A stretch of 64,000 bases of DNA from Russula earlei (taxonomy: Eukaryota; Basidiomycota; Agaricomycetes; Russulales; Russulaceae), in the NCBI GenBank assembly GCA_025769875.1, contig JAGFNK010000135.1:51774-115773 (forward strand), written 5' to 3'. The position numbers and the translations under genes were made by a program. The notes below the pieces were generated by a model, which worked only from the letters and a program-made list of their open reading frames with translations, ran no database searches and had not been told where the DNA came from. Below are positions 10,718-21,486 of the stretch, piece after piece. Each line of letters starts with the position of its first letter. Position 1 is the first letter of the stretch.

Positions 10718-13700
10718 TTAAGAGAGATGCGATAACTGGCTGGGTGGGAAGTGCAGGATAACGGTGCGACCTCGTAAACATAGTACTAGACTAGACTTGT
10801 ATGAATGTTGACGCTCTGGCCTGCAAGACACTGGGACCCAACAGAGTCTCGTGAAATGGGTGCCATGAGCTTTATAAACCCACCCATCGGTACTGCAATA
10901 CAAGCCAAGCATTGCAATGGCACGCACTGACGTCCAGTTGCTCTTGAGAGTCTGGATGGCAGCCCCAGTACTCGTGTCCCACATCCGGACTGTGCCATCC
11001 CATGACCCAGAGACAATCCGGGTGCCGTCTGGAGAAAACGCGACAGCTGGGACCGAATATTGGTGGCCCTCGAGGGTCTTGACAGTGGCACCAGTACTCG
11101 TGTCCCACATCCGGACTGTGCCATCACAATACCCAGAGACAATCCGGGTGCCGTCTGGAGAAAACGCGACGGCTGTGACCCCATCTCGGTGGCCCTCGAG
11201 GGTCTTGACGGTGGCACCAGTACTCGTGTCCCACATCCGGACCGTGCCATCATCTGACCCAGAGACAATCCGGGTGCCGTCTGGCGAAAACGCGACGGCG
11301 ATGACCCAATGTGGGTAACCCTCGAGGGTCTTGACGGTGGCGCCAGTACTCGTGTCCCACATCCGGACTGTGCGATCAGAAGACCAAGAGACAATCCGGG
11401 TGCCGTCTGGAGAAAACGCGACGGCCGTGACCTCACCTTGGTGGCCCTCGAGGGTCTTGACGGTGGCGCCAGTACTCGTGTCCCACATCCAGACTGTGCG
11501 ATCAGAAGACCCAGAGACAATCCGGGTGCCGTCTGGCGAAAACGTGACGGCTCTGACCCAATCTTGGTGGCCCTCGAGGGTCTTGACGGTGGCGCCAATA
11601 CTCGTGTCCCACATCCGGACCGTGCCATCCCCTGACCCAGAGACAATCCGGGTGCCGTCTGGCGAAAACGCGACGGCTGTGACCTCATCTCGGTGGCCCT
11701 CGAGGGTCTTGACGGTGGCACCAGTACTCGCATCCCACATCCGGACTGTACCATCCTCTGACCCAGAGACAATCCGAGTGCCGTCTGGCGAAAACGCGAC
11801 AGCGAAGACCGGACCTTGGTGGCCCTCGGGGGTGTTGACGGTGGCGCCAGTACTCATGTCCCACATCTGGACTGTGCCATCCTCTGACCCAGAGACAATC
11901 CGGGTGCCGTCAGGCGAAAACGCGACGGCTCTGACCAGACCATGGTGGCCCTCGAGAGTCTTGACGGTGGCGCCAGTGCTCGTGTCCCACATCCGGACTG
12001 TGTCATCAGAAGTCCCAGAGACAATCCGGGTGCCGTCTGGCGAAAACGCGACGGCTGTGAGGTAACCTTGGTGGCCCTCGAGGGTGTTGACGGTGGCGCC
12101 AGTACTCGTGTCCCACATCTGGACTGTGCCATCACAATACCCAGAGACAATCCGGGTGCCGTCTGGCGAAAACGCGACGGCTGTGACCCCATCTCGGTGG
12201 CCCTCGAGGGTCTTGACGGTGGCACCAGTACTCGTGTCCCACATCCGGACTGTGCCATCATCTGACCCAGAGACAATCCGGGTGCCGTCTGGCGAAAACG
12301 CGACGGCGAAGACCCAATGTGGGTGGCCCTCGACGGTCTTGACGATGGCGCCAGTACTCGTGTCCCACATCCGAACTGTACCATCCTCTGACCCAGAGAC
12401 AATCCGAGTGCCGTCTGGCGAAAACGCGACAGCGAAGACCGGACCTTGGTGGCCCTCGGGGGTGTTGACGGTGGCGCCAGTACTCGTGTCCCACATCTGG
12501 ACTGTGCCATCCTCTGACCCAGAGACAATCCGGGTGCCGTCAGGCGAAAACGCGACGGCTCTGACCAGACCATGGTGGCCCTCGAGAGTCTTGACGGTGG
12601 CGCCAGTACTCTTGTCCCACATCCGGACTGTGCCATCAGAAGTCCCAGAGACAATCCGGGTGCCGTCTGGCGAAAACGCGACGGCTGTGAGGTAACCTTG
12701 GTGGCCCTCGAGGGTGTTGACGGTGGCGCCAGTACTCGTGTCCCTCATCCGGACTGTGCCATCAGAATACCCAGAGACAATCCGGGTGCCGTCTGGCGAA
12801 AACGCGACGGCTGTGACCCCATCTCGGTGGCCCTCGAGGGTCTTGACGGCGGCGCCAGTACTCGTGTCCCACATCCGGACTGTGCCATCATCTGACCCAG
12901 AGACAATCCGGGTGCCGTCTGGCGAAAAGGCGGCAGTATTCACTCCGCCTTTGTGACCCTCCATCGTTCGCAGGCACGGATTCCATGATTGTTCCACTCC
13001 ATTTAGAACCGTAACACATTCCTCCAAGTCTCGGCTGAAGTGTGCCCGGATTTTCGAGCACATTGGGGTGAATGGAAGGGCCGAGTAGTAGACGTGCAGG
13101 GCTGCGACGCTGATGGGATTGAAGAACTCAAGCGTACACCGTTCAAGATCATACAGCATCTCAACAATGCCAGTTCGAATGTCGGCGAACATCTATGATC
13201 ATGTGAACGGTCTAAGCCAGATTCAAGCCTCGTTAAAACAACTCACTGACAATCTTTTCTGAGCAATTCTCAATGCGCGAAGGGCAACATCTAGCGAGTC
13301 CATCAGACTCATAGCCTCAACCCAATATAAACTGTGATCGAAGCAGAATTTTCCCAAGAAATCAAGCAGCTTGTCTGACAGCGGTGAATCTGCCAGATGA
13401 TCGGCCCAATGATGGCAGGCATATTGCATCGCTGGCGGAATGTTTTTTGCAATTCTTTTCGAGATATCTCCAATCTCGCTGTTCAACTTTGAATAGTCTC
13501 CAATCAGGCATATATCCCGTTGAAGCCTGTTTAGTTGCTCCAGACAATCAATCGCGAGAAGGCCGTGATGCAGCGAAGTATCGATTAGAAATTTAGGCTC
13601 TGTGCAGCGGTTTGCATCAACGATAAAAAATCTGGGAAGGATGCATGCATCACTTGGACTGCCCCGGGGTCCGAAGGAATGATGATGATTGAACGCAAGC

Positions 13701-15780
13701 GCTGTAGAATGCTTGTTATAGGAACATCTTTGCTGGTATTGTTGCCGAGTAAAGCTGATATGGAACGTGCAGAGAGAGGGTCACAGAGTACGACAATGCA
13801 ACCAAGAACCCTTTGCAAGCGGAGCACTGTGTCTGTACGGGACGACGGTGGAAATGCGTTAGATAAGACCGCGAGGTACAGCCGGTCTAGGTGCTGATAA
13901 GGATACGGATTTGACTGCCCAGAGATTTGGGTGGCAGCGACCAGTTCTTGGAGCTGTCCCCATGGATTGTAGACATCAGGATCTTCGATAAATCGAACTG
14001 CGGTGGCGGCAAAGATAAACAATCCATCTGACTGTTGGACAAGAGTGCAGACATCGTCATTAGTGAACCAATCCTGTTCCTGGAGGCCCTCGTTGCGAGA
14101 CCCAACATGAGTAAGCTCATGAATTAAAAAGGTTTCGATGTCATGGTTGACAGACGATTTTGAAATCTCGTGGTGGAAGAGTGAACGTGTATGTAACTGG
14201 AGATGACGAGGGAGGGATGGCACGTGCAGTTTAGGCTCGGGTCGACTCGTGAGGAAAAGGGAGAATGGAAGCTTTTCAATGTGGGCTGAGAGAACCGACA
14301 CGATGAATGAGGTCGCGTCATCATCTTTGCACTCATCGAGCGCATCTAACACGATGACAGCCGGTGATGGAAATGCTTGACCCGCAATGACCGACTTTTG
14401 GATTGGTTCGATGATGAGCTGTTGCAATTGGTTTGATGGGTCAGAGTACCAAATGTCCGGATTAGATTTGACCGCCTCTTGCATAAAACGGGCGAGTGGT
14501 CGGTGGAATGTCGTGCCCAGTTGGTGAGCAGTTGAGCTGAATACAAGGTTTGGATGGCTTCGCTCAGCATCGTCACTTGAGAAAAAGAAACTCGCTGCAA
14601 GCCAACTGTTCCTGGCACAGTGCTCCGCAACACTCTGTGCGATGGTGGACGTTCCGGTACCGGCCACACCAGACAACCAGAATATGCGGCGCCTGTTTGG
14701 GCTGACGTGAATAGGAAGCGTCGGATTGTCCAGAGCAGCGACAGTGCGTTCTTGTATAGGCTCTGTCGAGTCATTGATCCATTGATAGATGGTTTCCAAC
14801 AGACTCTCGCGTGTGCTTTCCAAACATGCATGTCTCTTTCTCTCATCGCGGCAATTAAAGCGTGCCTTCCGAGCTCGAGGAAAGTGAGATAGTTCATCCT
14901 GAACTAAAATAAAAATAAATGAATACTTTTCAGGCCGCTGAAAGAGTTTTCTCACCTCGGACATCATGGAATGCTTGCTGTGTGACCTATCAGTTGAAGA
15001 TATCCAACTGGTCATGATAAGATCAACATACCATCCCGTCGCGAACCTCGCGCCGAATTTCCTTAGGAATTTAGATGAACGAGAGATATCTGTCATTTTG
15101 GAGAATAACGCACAGTGCCGTCCATTAGGCCGCTTATGGCAACTTCAGCCTGTACTCGCGGGATATCAGAGCTGTTAAATACGTATGACCAGGAACAACT
15201 TGCAAGAAAGTCTTGGATAAGGTCAGTGATTTTTTGTATTTGGGACTGGATGAAGGCGGCATCTTCTCTGCTACGAAATAATCTGGTCGACTTTCCACGC
15301 GACTTGATCTCTTGCAGGTCATTCGTGATGGTTTCAAGAGACCTGAATTAGGAAAAGTTCTAACGAAATGCTCAAATTTGGAAGAAAGCAGAGAGTTACT
15401 TGGAAAAAATCAGTGACTAAATCGATGACAGATTCCGGGATATCTTTTCTTCCTACGAGTGGCCTGAAAATAGATTGTTCGAGGCGCTTTATACGGTGTA
15501 TCAGTTGATCAATGTCGTCGACGTTGTTCGTCATGGTCTGGAGTATCGTCTTATTAAATCATTTCTGGCCTATCAAAGTCTGACAGATTACCTGGACGAT
15601 GTCAACGACTTGGAGTAGTCCACCGAGAGTTCCCTTGATAATGGATCCTGCTGGAGGAGGAATCGCATCTGCGGTCTCTTTGAGGACGGAGAGTGAGAGG
15701 GTTAGCCCAGCGACGGCAGTGGTGCGCGCATCTTCCGCACTCCTTTTTTCAGCACGTTTATGAGAGCGAGAGAAAGGCAT
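10718..15780 (-). CDS. NACHT-WD40 STAND (NLR-like) protein, frameshifted
   Basis: Domains in order: an N-terminal helical region (ATG 15780; MPFSRSHKRAEKR..., exons 15592-15780, 15400-15537, 15183-15342 and several small exons); a NACHT NTPase (about 14130-14680) with Walker A-like GVAGTGTSTIA and Walker B VIVLDALDECKDD; a helical linker (about 13223-13600); then 16 WD40 repeats and a C-terminal cap. Such STAND proteins oligomerise on ligand binding; fungal relatives (HET-E, HET-D, HNWD) act in heterokaryon incompatibility. Oddities: the Walker A Lys is Thr (codon 14650-14652). Two homopolymer frameshifts separate the segments: the A run 15404-15409 has six As where the partial copy has five, and the A run 13625-13630 breaks the frame between the NACHT part and the linker. 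An intron near 13200-13250 joins the linker to the WD40 part. Some N-terminal exon borders remain uncertain. The gene converges on TPR-CHAT. Confidence 0.82.
10949..12964 (-). repeat. 16 tandem WD40 repeats of 126 bp, near-identical
   Basis: Sixteen 42-residue units share the core AVAFSPDGTRIVSGS.DGTV and M(W/R)D. Variation is concentrated just after the GH dipeptide (for example RDGV, QGYL, HHGLV, QGPV, PHWV, QDWV). Units 2-5 and 7-10 carry the same series of variants in the same order, showing a duplicated block with a 630-bp period. This is the high-internal-conservation WD40 type known from fungal HET-E/HNWD proteins, where repeats recombine and change specificity. Confidence 0.93.
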
Positions 15781-16825
15781 GGGAGTGGGTTGCAACCTGA
15801 ATGTGGGGCAATGTGAGATAAAGTCGGCGATAGCCGAGTCAGATAGTGGTGTATGCGACTATTTGTATCTAACGGTGGCCTCATTCGGCACGCACTAGTT
15901 TCTCGAGCATACATACTCAAGCTCCTAGATAAAAGGAACGTGCACCACTTTGATGGAGAAGGTTTCCCCACCTGGAATGCCATTCGAGAACCTGCGAGTT
16001 TTGGATCGATGTTTTTCGACAGCCGAGGGAAGAAGACTTGGACTCGATACAGTCATTTGAGCTTGTTCACCATCAATCATGTATCAAGAGTAGATGTCCC
16101 TCCACCCCTTATACAAGGGGTGGTGCCGCTCTGGTCTAAGAACCGGAGCCACGAGAGTATTGCCCAAACGTGATCTCATTTTCCCTGATCGGATACTTCC
16201 GTGGTTCACCATTTCAGAGACGGCAGGACGCGTTCACGTTCTCACTGTTGTACGACGTTCTCCTTTGTCATGCTTACCGTGTCTCATTTCACTCCCCCTC
16301 GCGTTCGTGGTGAGAAGCTCCGAGTCGTCAGGTGAGTGCGGAGGGAGATAGAAGGTGGTAAAGGAGATGATGGGCTGTTTCCGGCACGCTGTATATCTTT
16401 TCGAGCTAAGGTCGTATGGAGAGAGTGGTGGATGGGAAAGTCACAGAAGAACGTTGAAGAGGTGGAGGGGAACTAAATTGAGAACGTGGAGAAGACATGC
16501 GTTCGGTACATCAAAGACTAGAGCAGGAGAGCGGTCTTTGTCCCATCAAGGATGATGTGCGCTTTATTGTGCGGAAAGTGGGCCAGATGCGGTGGAGATG
16601 GAGAAGGGCAATGCGGGGAAAACGAAAGAGATGTCGGCCAGGTTTAACCTGGCCGAATGAAGGCCCCAGTACCCAGTGACTGTGTGGGAAAGAAATGCAA
16701 AAAGATGAGTTGTCTGGCGGAGAGATGCGCTGAGCAGCAGGGCAGGAGATGAACTGTTCGCAGGCCCCTACGGAGGGAAGATGAGGTCATCACATGGCCG
16801 AAAATAGGCAGACCACTGGAAAACG
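15781..16825. other. NLR upstream region, duplicated at 23.0-24.0 kb
   Basis: No supported gene. The sequence is collinear with about 22996-24011 with scattered changes, so it belongs to a segmental duplication. It should contain the NLR promoter; a short palindrome (CCACCCCTTATACAAGGGGTGG, arms CCACCCCTT/AAGGGGTGG) lies at about 16101-16122. Confidence 0.6.
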
Positions 16826-17450
16826 CGGCGCTGGAGATACAAGCGGTGAGCGTAAAGACCCAACAGAACAGCACTCGAGCTTGGTCTGTCCATTTACAAC
16901 CGCTCCTTTTTGGCATCGCGTCAACATAGACCAATTTGAGGAAGACCTCGGCTCTGCGCGGGAAACGCTCTCTAATGGCTCTGCGGGGATCGAGAAGATG
17001 CGCAAGGAGCTTCAATCGCTCGCGGACAATTTCACGAAGATCCAAGTGCGTATACACGCTCTTCGTGAAACCATTACTAGTATTGGCTCTGATGTCATGC
17101 GCATCACGACAATCACGGACGCAAAACACGAAAACAGTCCGGAACACAGCGAGGTGTGCAGTCTGCAGGAAGAGCGCCGGACGCTGACTCGGTTCGACAC
17201 CGAGTTGGGCGAGCTGGATGAGTCATCAAGGCCAAGAAGCCAGCGCCATCAAGTATGACTTGCGAGCTGGTCACGTCATCGCCCCAACGAATCGAGGAGG
17301 CCAGTGAGTGAGAGAATTTGCGACTTTATCAGTTTCAATTCTGAATACGCCATCTTTATGCGTGTCTGTTTGGCCAGGCGGGATCACAGACGAGCTTGAC
17401 AACTGAAGGGGGACAGCCAGAGGATTGACAAGTACAACAAGAAAATGCGG
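16826..17450 (+). pseudogene. SMC2 internal fragment, copy 1
   Basis: Matches SMC2 from about 2507 to 3235, in the same orientation. Recognisable protein pieces are [20 protein letters not shown] and [13 protein letters not shown], and the gene's introns are retained (the GTGCGTA donor at 17046 and the intron before a degraded [13 protein letters not shown] LFGQ segment near 17368). Retained introns show copying at DNA level, not retroposition. It lacks both ATPase lobes and is frame-broken, hence non-functional as SMC2. Confidence 0.85.
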
Positions 17451-17976
17451 TGACGTCCCTTCCGGATCGGATGAATTATTCCCGATTCGCCGCCTGCCTT
17501 CGCCTTCAATTCCGATCCCCTCGATCTCGCCCTGATCCGTCCAACCTATCTCCACTTTCAATCTCTTCCTGTCCACCTTTGACTGGAAGGGTGACATGGA
17601 ATGGCTGGATTTCACATTCGTCGCTGTGAAGGATCTGCGCCTGTTTGATCAAGTTGAGTCCAATGTCTGCCAAGTGCTCGAAGAGCTCGCGGAAGGAGTA
17701 ACAGAATATTGCGATTCGTTGCCACATGACAACACTCTGGTCACCCTGTGGTTGGGCAGACGGGCCAAATTACGAGAAAGTTTTCTGGCATGCAGCCAAG
17801 GCCGATGAGTTCAGCATCTGGTATCACTTGTCATTATCATTATTTGACTCCAAGCCACCATTCATTACTCACATATTGTCAAATCTGGAACCTAATGCAG
17901 AACACAGCTCCCGTGATACAAGTAAGGTTTTTGCTGAATGCACGCCCTCCTTCACGCCCCTGGTTACTTGTTTACT

Positions 17977-18084
17977 TGTGTGAAAGACTGAGGGAAAAAA
18001 CGAACAAGTAATTCAAATTCAAATATTTACACGTACGGTCACGCTTTGTCCGTTCACACGCCACCGGTGGCTGCACGTCCAACA
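17977..18084 (+). mobile_element. LTR-E fragment
   Basis: Matches the 3' part of the Copia-E LTR (56520-56623): AAGACTGAGGGAAAAA ... CAAATATTTACA ... CTGCACGTCCAACA. It sits inside duplication copy 1 and is absent from the equivalent place at 25.03 kb, so it arrived after, or was lost from, one copy. No target duplication is visible. Confidence 0.7.
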
Positions 18085-18232
18085 ATTCTTGAGTCAGCCA
18101 CACACATTTCATTTATGACGCTGGATCAGATATGAATACACCTCAATGCAGGCGTGATACTGTATATCACTACAATACATCCACATTCATATCTCGGTGC
18201 GACACTAGAGGGACAAGAAGTGCACGCAACAT

Positions 18233-18822
18233 CTACGCCAACCAATGGAAACGAATCCCTTCCGATTCCGTCGCCAAGTGTCCACATGATATTCCGGCCA
18301 GAGTCGATCCACGAACAAGAAATCAATTGAGGAGCCAACAAAATTTAGAAGAAACCGGTGCGTAAATGAAGGGCGACAGATGGAAGGAAGGAGGAGAAGT
18401 GAATGAGTGACGCTCTCCCTCACAAACTCGTTTCGGTCCGTCGTTGGCAAAGATGTGGAGCCATTCGGGTCCATTTCGGGGTGAGTGAGAGCGCATGATC
18501 TCGACTCGGACTTTAATTCCATCAGCGGGACTGGTGACGAGTGGGAGTATCGTTGCAGGATATCCTCCAGTGGACGATTTGGAAAGCATAAGTGATCGCC
18601 CTTCGCAGCCCTCGGCTGTGGCGAAGGCAACGCCGCCAACCCACTCCTGGACATAACAGTATGAACTCGGGCGCATCAAGGCCGCACGAAAGCCGTTGTT
18701 GTGTTGTGAGCCAAATCAATGCTCGTACCAATGCCTCCGGGTATTGGTACGTCCCAGGAACGTTAGATCTACTCCCACTCATTCGCTCTATGTCACCGCC
18801 GCGTGTGATGTTCAGGATTTGA
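18233..18822 (-). pseudogene. Unknown gene, paralogue of the 25.2-kb gene (3' end)
   Basis: On the minus strand the last codons read ...GIRFHWLA-stop (stop 18233-18235), matching the AILFHWLA-stop end of the genes at 25.2 and 52.1 kb. Upstream there is an open stretch with WVGGVAFATAEGCEGRSLML and KVRVEIMRSHSPRNGPEWLH that looks protein coding but was not recognised. I could not join it to the 3' end with a convincing splice site, so the gene may be broken. The function is unknown. Confidence 0.4.
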
Positions 18823-18995
18823 GAGGGTGCGAGTCGATTAGGTCATGTGAAAATGCGTCCCATGCGTCCCTGAGAGAGAGAGAGCTTTGTGGATTGCGAC
18901 AAAAGATTTGGCTTGCCTCCTGCTAGGTGAGCCCTACCTTTCTTATACACTGCTCGCCACCGCACTTCCTCGGGTCAACCCCGGGTCATTGTGCC

Positions 18996-19549
18996 AGCAC
19001 GTTATGCCCGTCCTTTCCCCTGGCCACCTGTCGCTCGATATCATCACCCTCCTCGAAGATGGGTCGTCCCGACCCAGTGCGCCTCCATCCGGTCATGACC
19101 ACGCCTCGTGGGCGTTCGGGTCCGTCCCAGACCACTTGAAGATGGGCCACCTTGTCGGGAAGGCGGGATGCCTCGATGCGATACCTACAACGTAGCTGGG
19201 CTTCTCAAGCAATGCGCAACTCGGCCTCCAATGAGGTCATTCGTGCGTTGATGCCGTCAATCTGTTCGTCCCAGGCGTGGAAACGGTGGACGTCGGCCGC
19301 CAGGCCCCAGTCGTTGGCCTTGAGGGCTTCTTCACAGACCCGTTTAAAAGTGAGGGAGTTAGCCCGCAGCTGTTTGAGCAGCCACCCAGGGAGCGCGTCG
19401 ATGGGTCCCACGAGGTCATCCTCAGGGGTGGCATATACCTCGACTGCTGTAGTGCGTCCGGGGACGCACATGTGAGATTGTGATGCTGACTGGTCCAAGT
19501 GGAAAGAGGAGAGAGGGGAGGAGAAGAGAAGAGCAAGTGGTCCACACAA
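18996..19549 (-). pseudogene. Unrecognised ORF with one internal stop
   Basis: Reading from 19549 down, an open frame containing ALPGWLLKQLRANSLTFKR and a helical end (INARMTSLEAELRIA) meets a TGA at about 19202-19204, then stays open to 18996 (ASRLPDKVAHLQVVWDGPER, then VVMTGWRR). GC content and codon use look like host coding DNA. The family was not recognised; a retroelement gag-like protein or a broken host gene are both possible. Confidence 0.35.
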
Positions 19550-19554
19550 CTATT

Positions 19555-20931
19555 AATGCTTCTTGGTTTTCACAGGCAGAGGTGATTGGGTCGCAAAGAG
19601 GGATTATTTTTGTTTCAAGTAGCTAGAGTTTTTATGTACAGGGCAGCACAGAGGAAAATATGGGGTGAAAGGAAGGGGGGCGTGAAAGGGAGTCGAGAAC
19701 GAGCAAGAAAGGTACATGAAGCGATTTGTTAGACAGAGTGGGGCGAGACTGCATCAAAGGCAATTGGCACACGTGATTCCGTAGCTAACTGATTGGCCAC
19801 CTTACAATGGAGGGGCTGATGTTGCGCAACGAGAGTGGAGGGACTAGACATGAGATGGAAGGGGGCACAACTGATGCAGCTGCAACTGTGGGTATGGTGG
19901 AGGGGATAGGTGGAATGGACAGTAGTGGGTGTGTTGGCACTAGTGATGCTGGGAAAGAGGGCAAAGGATGGCCGGAATGGAAGGGTGAGATGGGCAATGA
20001 GGGGTGGCTCACTGCGACTCCAATCACACTGGATGCGAGGGCTGAAAACCTGGGCTTAGGGTTGAATGGACTGAGCTGAACTGAGCCCTGGGCTCGCTAG
20101 TGTGGTCGAAACATGGCAGAGGTGTGTCGAAATGGTGGAGAGTGGGCATGGATGATGGGTGAAAGGGGAGGAAGTGAGGATGAAGGCAGTGGTGTTGCTG
20201 CGGAAGGGCAAAGGATGTGGGGGCAATGAGGGAGAAAGGGAAGACTTGTCGAGATGTAAGATAAGGAACATGTGGCAGGTAGAGTAAAGCCACTGGAGGG
20301 CTCAATGCTGTTTTGTGTGATTCGCCAGTGCTGCTACTGTGTCAAAGCTTGATGGGATGCTTGCTTGTAGATTGGGCGGAGAGATTGCCAGAAGCAACCT
20401 AAATGGAAAGAACTTGGGGGAAAGGGGAAACAGGACAACTCTAATCCTAGCTTCACTGGGGCAGCCAGTTTGTAATGAGCCAATCTGGGGCACACTGAGT
20501 TTGTGGGGCTAGGATAAAGGGCAGATGGAGCAGAAAGGGACAGAAGTGCAAGCAGGGGTCACATGCATTTGTTTGGTTTCTTGGCATTTACAGACAGATG
20601 TGAGAGGCACAAAAGAAAGGTCTTTGTTGGGAACTTACTGTCCAAGGAGTAGCTAAGAAGTTTATATACAGAGAGGCACGAGGCATGGCTGGCTGGTGAA
20701 AGGGAATCTAGTCAAAGTGAGAAGCTCGAGAGGGCATAAGGAATCGTGGGATCACATGATCAGCTGATCACACCCCTGCTTCACATCACTCACTTGACCT
20801 TCATGAGAAAAATTTGAATGGCCTTCATGAGCAAGCCTGGAAATATCAATGCATAATGTCCCATCACCACATCATGATGCAATACATGTATAGCCCTCCC
20901 TATCCTGATCAGAGGAGGGGGGTCACCACAG
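19555..20931. other. CpG-poor, purine-rich non-coding stretch
   Basis: No supported gene. Two similar segments (around 19545-19770 and 20575-20760) each contain a TTTTCACAGGCAGA/TTTACAGACAGA motif, a TATATACAG/TTATGTACAG motif and GTGAAAGGGA, and may be decayed LTRs or a repeat pair. Between them the + strand is G-rich with very few CpGs. Confidence 0.45.
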
Positions 20932-20937
20932 TATAAA
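20932..20937 (+). promoter_or_regulatory. TATA box of the small secreted-protein gene
   Basis: TATAAA 123 bp upstream of the ATG at 21060; the interval contains pyrimidine-rich CT stretches usual for fungal start regions. Confidence 0.45.
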
Positions 20938-21059
20938 GCTAGCCCCTGCAGTTACCAACCTCTCCAGCTGTGCTCCAACTCACCATCACTCACGACTAAC
21001 GGGTACCGGTTACCTGCAGTCTACCCCGACAACTTTCATTTCAAACATCCTACGCATAC

Positions 21060-21387
21060 ATGCCAATGCGCACCGCTTTTACCTTTGCCATGATTTGCCT
21101 TGCTGGTGGCCTCGTTCCATCGCTCGCAATATGGAGGTATGCCGACCTCTTCGGGTTCAATTTCTCCCCTGAAGTTAACATTATGTTGCAGAACCTGGGA
21201 ACAATTATCCCCTCGGGAAAAGGAGCTGGTGGCCGCACAGCAGGCACGGATCGATCAATACGAGGCGAGTTGGCCAAAGGGCAAGGACTGGTCGAATTTG
21301 TCCGAGGCTGAACGCGATTGTCTTCGCGAAAAACGAGCAAAGATGGGCGTGCAGTTACAAGACATGTATAAATACTGTGGCAGGTGA
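21060..21387 (+). CDS. Small secreted protein, 90 aa, two exons
   Basis: Exons 21060-21136 and 21192-21387, separated by a 55-nt GT-AG intron (GTATGC...TTGCAG). The product starts MPMRTAFTFAMICLAGGLVP followed by SLA, a clear signal peptide (basic N-terminus, hydrophobic core, small residues at the cut site). The mature part of about 66 residues is charged and helical-looking (SPREKELVAAQQ, LSEAERDCLREKRAKMG) and ends YKYCGR with two cysteines. No family was recognised. A TATA box lies 123 bp upstream. The gene is intact and sits between repeats, just 5' of the truncated CHAT copy. Size and secretion suggest an effector-like or cell-surface protein, but that is only inference. Confidence 0.65.
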
Positions 21388-21403
21388 ACTGACAATCCGG
21401 ACC

Positions 21404-21462
21404 ATACGTGTGAATAATTCAAATTAGTTTTTTCCCTCAGTCTTTTATATAGACACAAGCTG
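21404..21462 (-). mobile_element. LTR-E fragment, inverted
   Basis: Reverse complement of part of the Copia-E LTR: TTTTTTCCCTCAGTCTTTTATA matches the complement of TATAAAAGACTGAGGGAAAAA, with AATAATTCAAAT beside it. It is a short relic without visible target duplication. Confidence 0.6.
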
Positions 21463-21486
21463 CTGGCAGTGCTGTCACCGCCAAGT

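Larger units (their letters stand above)
15392..18290. repeat. Segmental duplication A, copy 1
   Basis: Collinear, direct-orientation match with about 22589-25230. The order is the same in both: NLR 5' end (-), NLR upstream DNA, SMC2 fragment (+), a CT-rich stretch, then the 3' end of a minus-strand unknown gene. Indels and substitutions are scattered throughout, so this is not a recent copy. Confidence 0.8.

Noticed and set aside
11331..12695. Long open frames on the + strand opposite the WD40 array
   Set aside because: They are antisense shadows of the 126-bp repeat; their sequence just mirrors the repeat period and resembles no family.
16826..17450. A second SMC-like gene
   Set aside because: Only the coiled-coil part is present, with retained introns and stops; no ATPase motifs.
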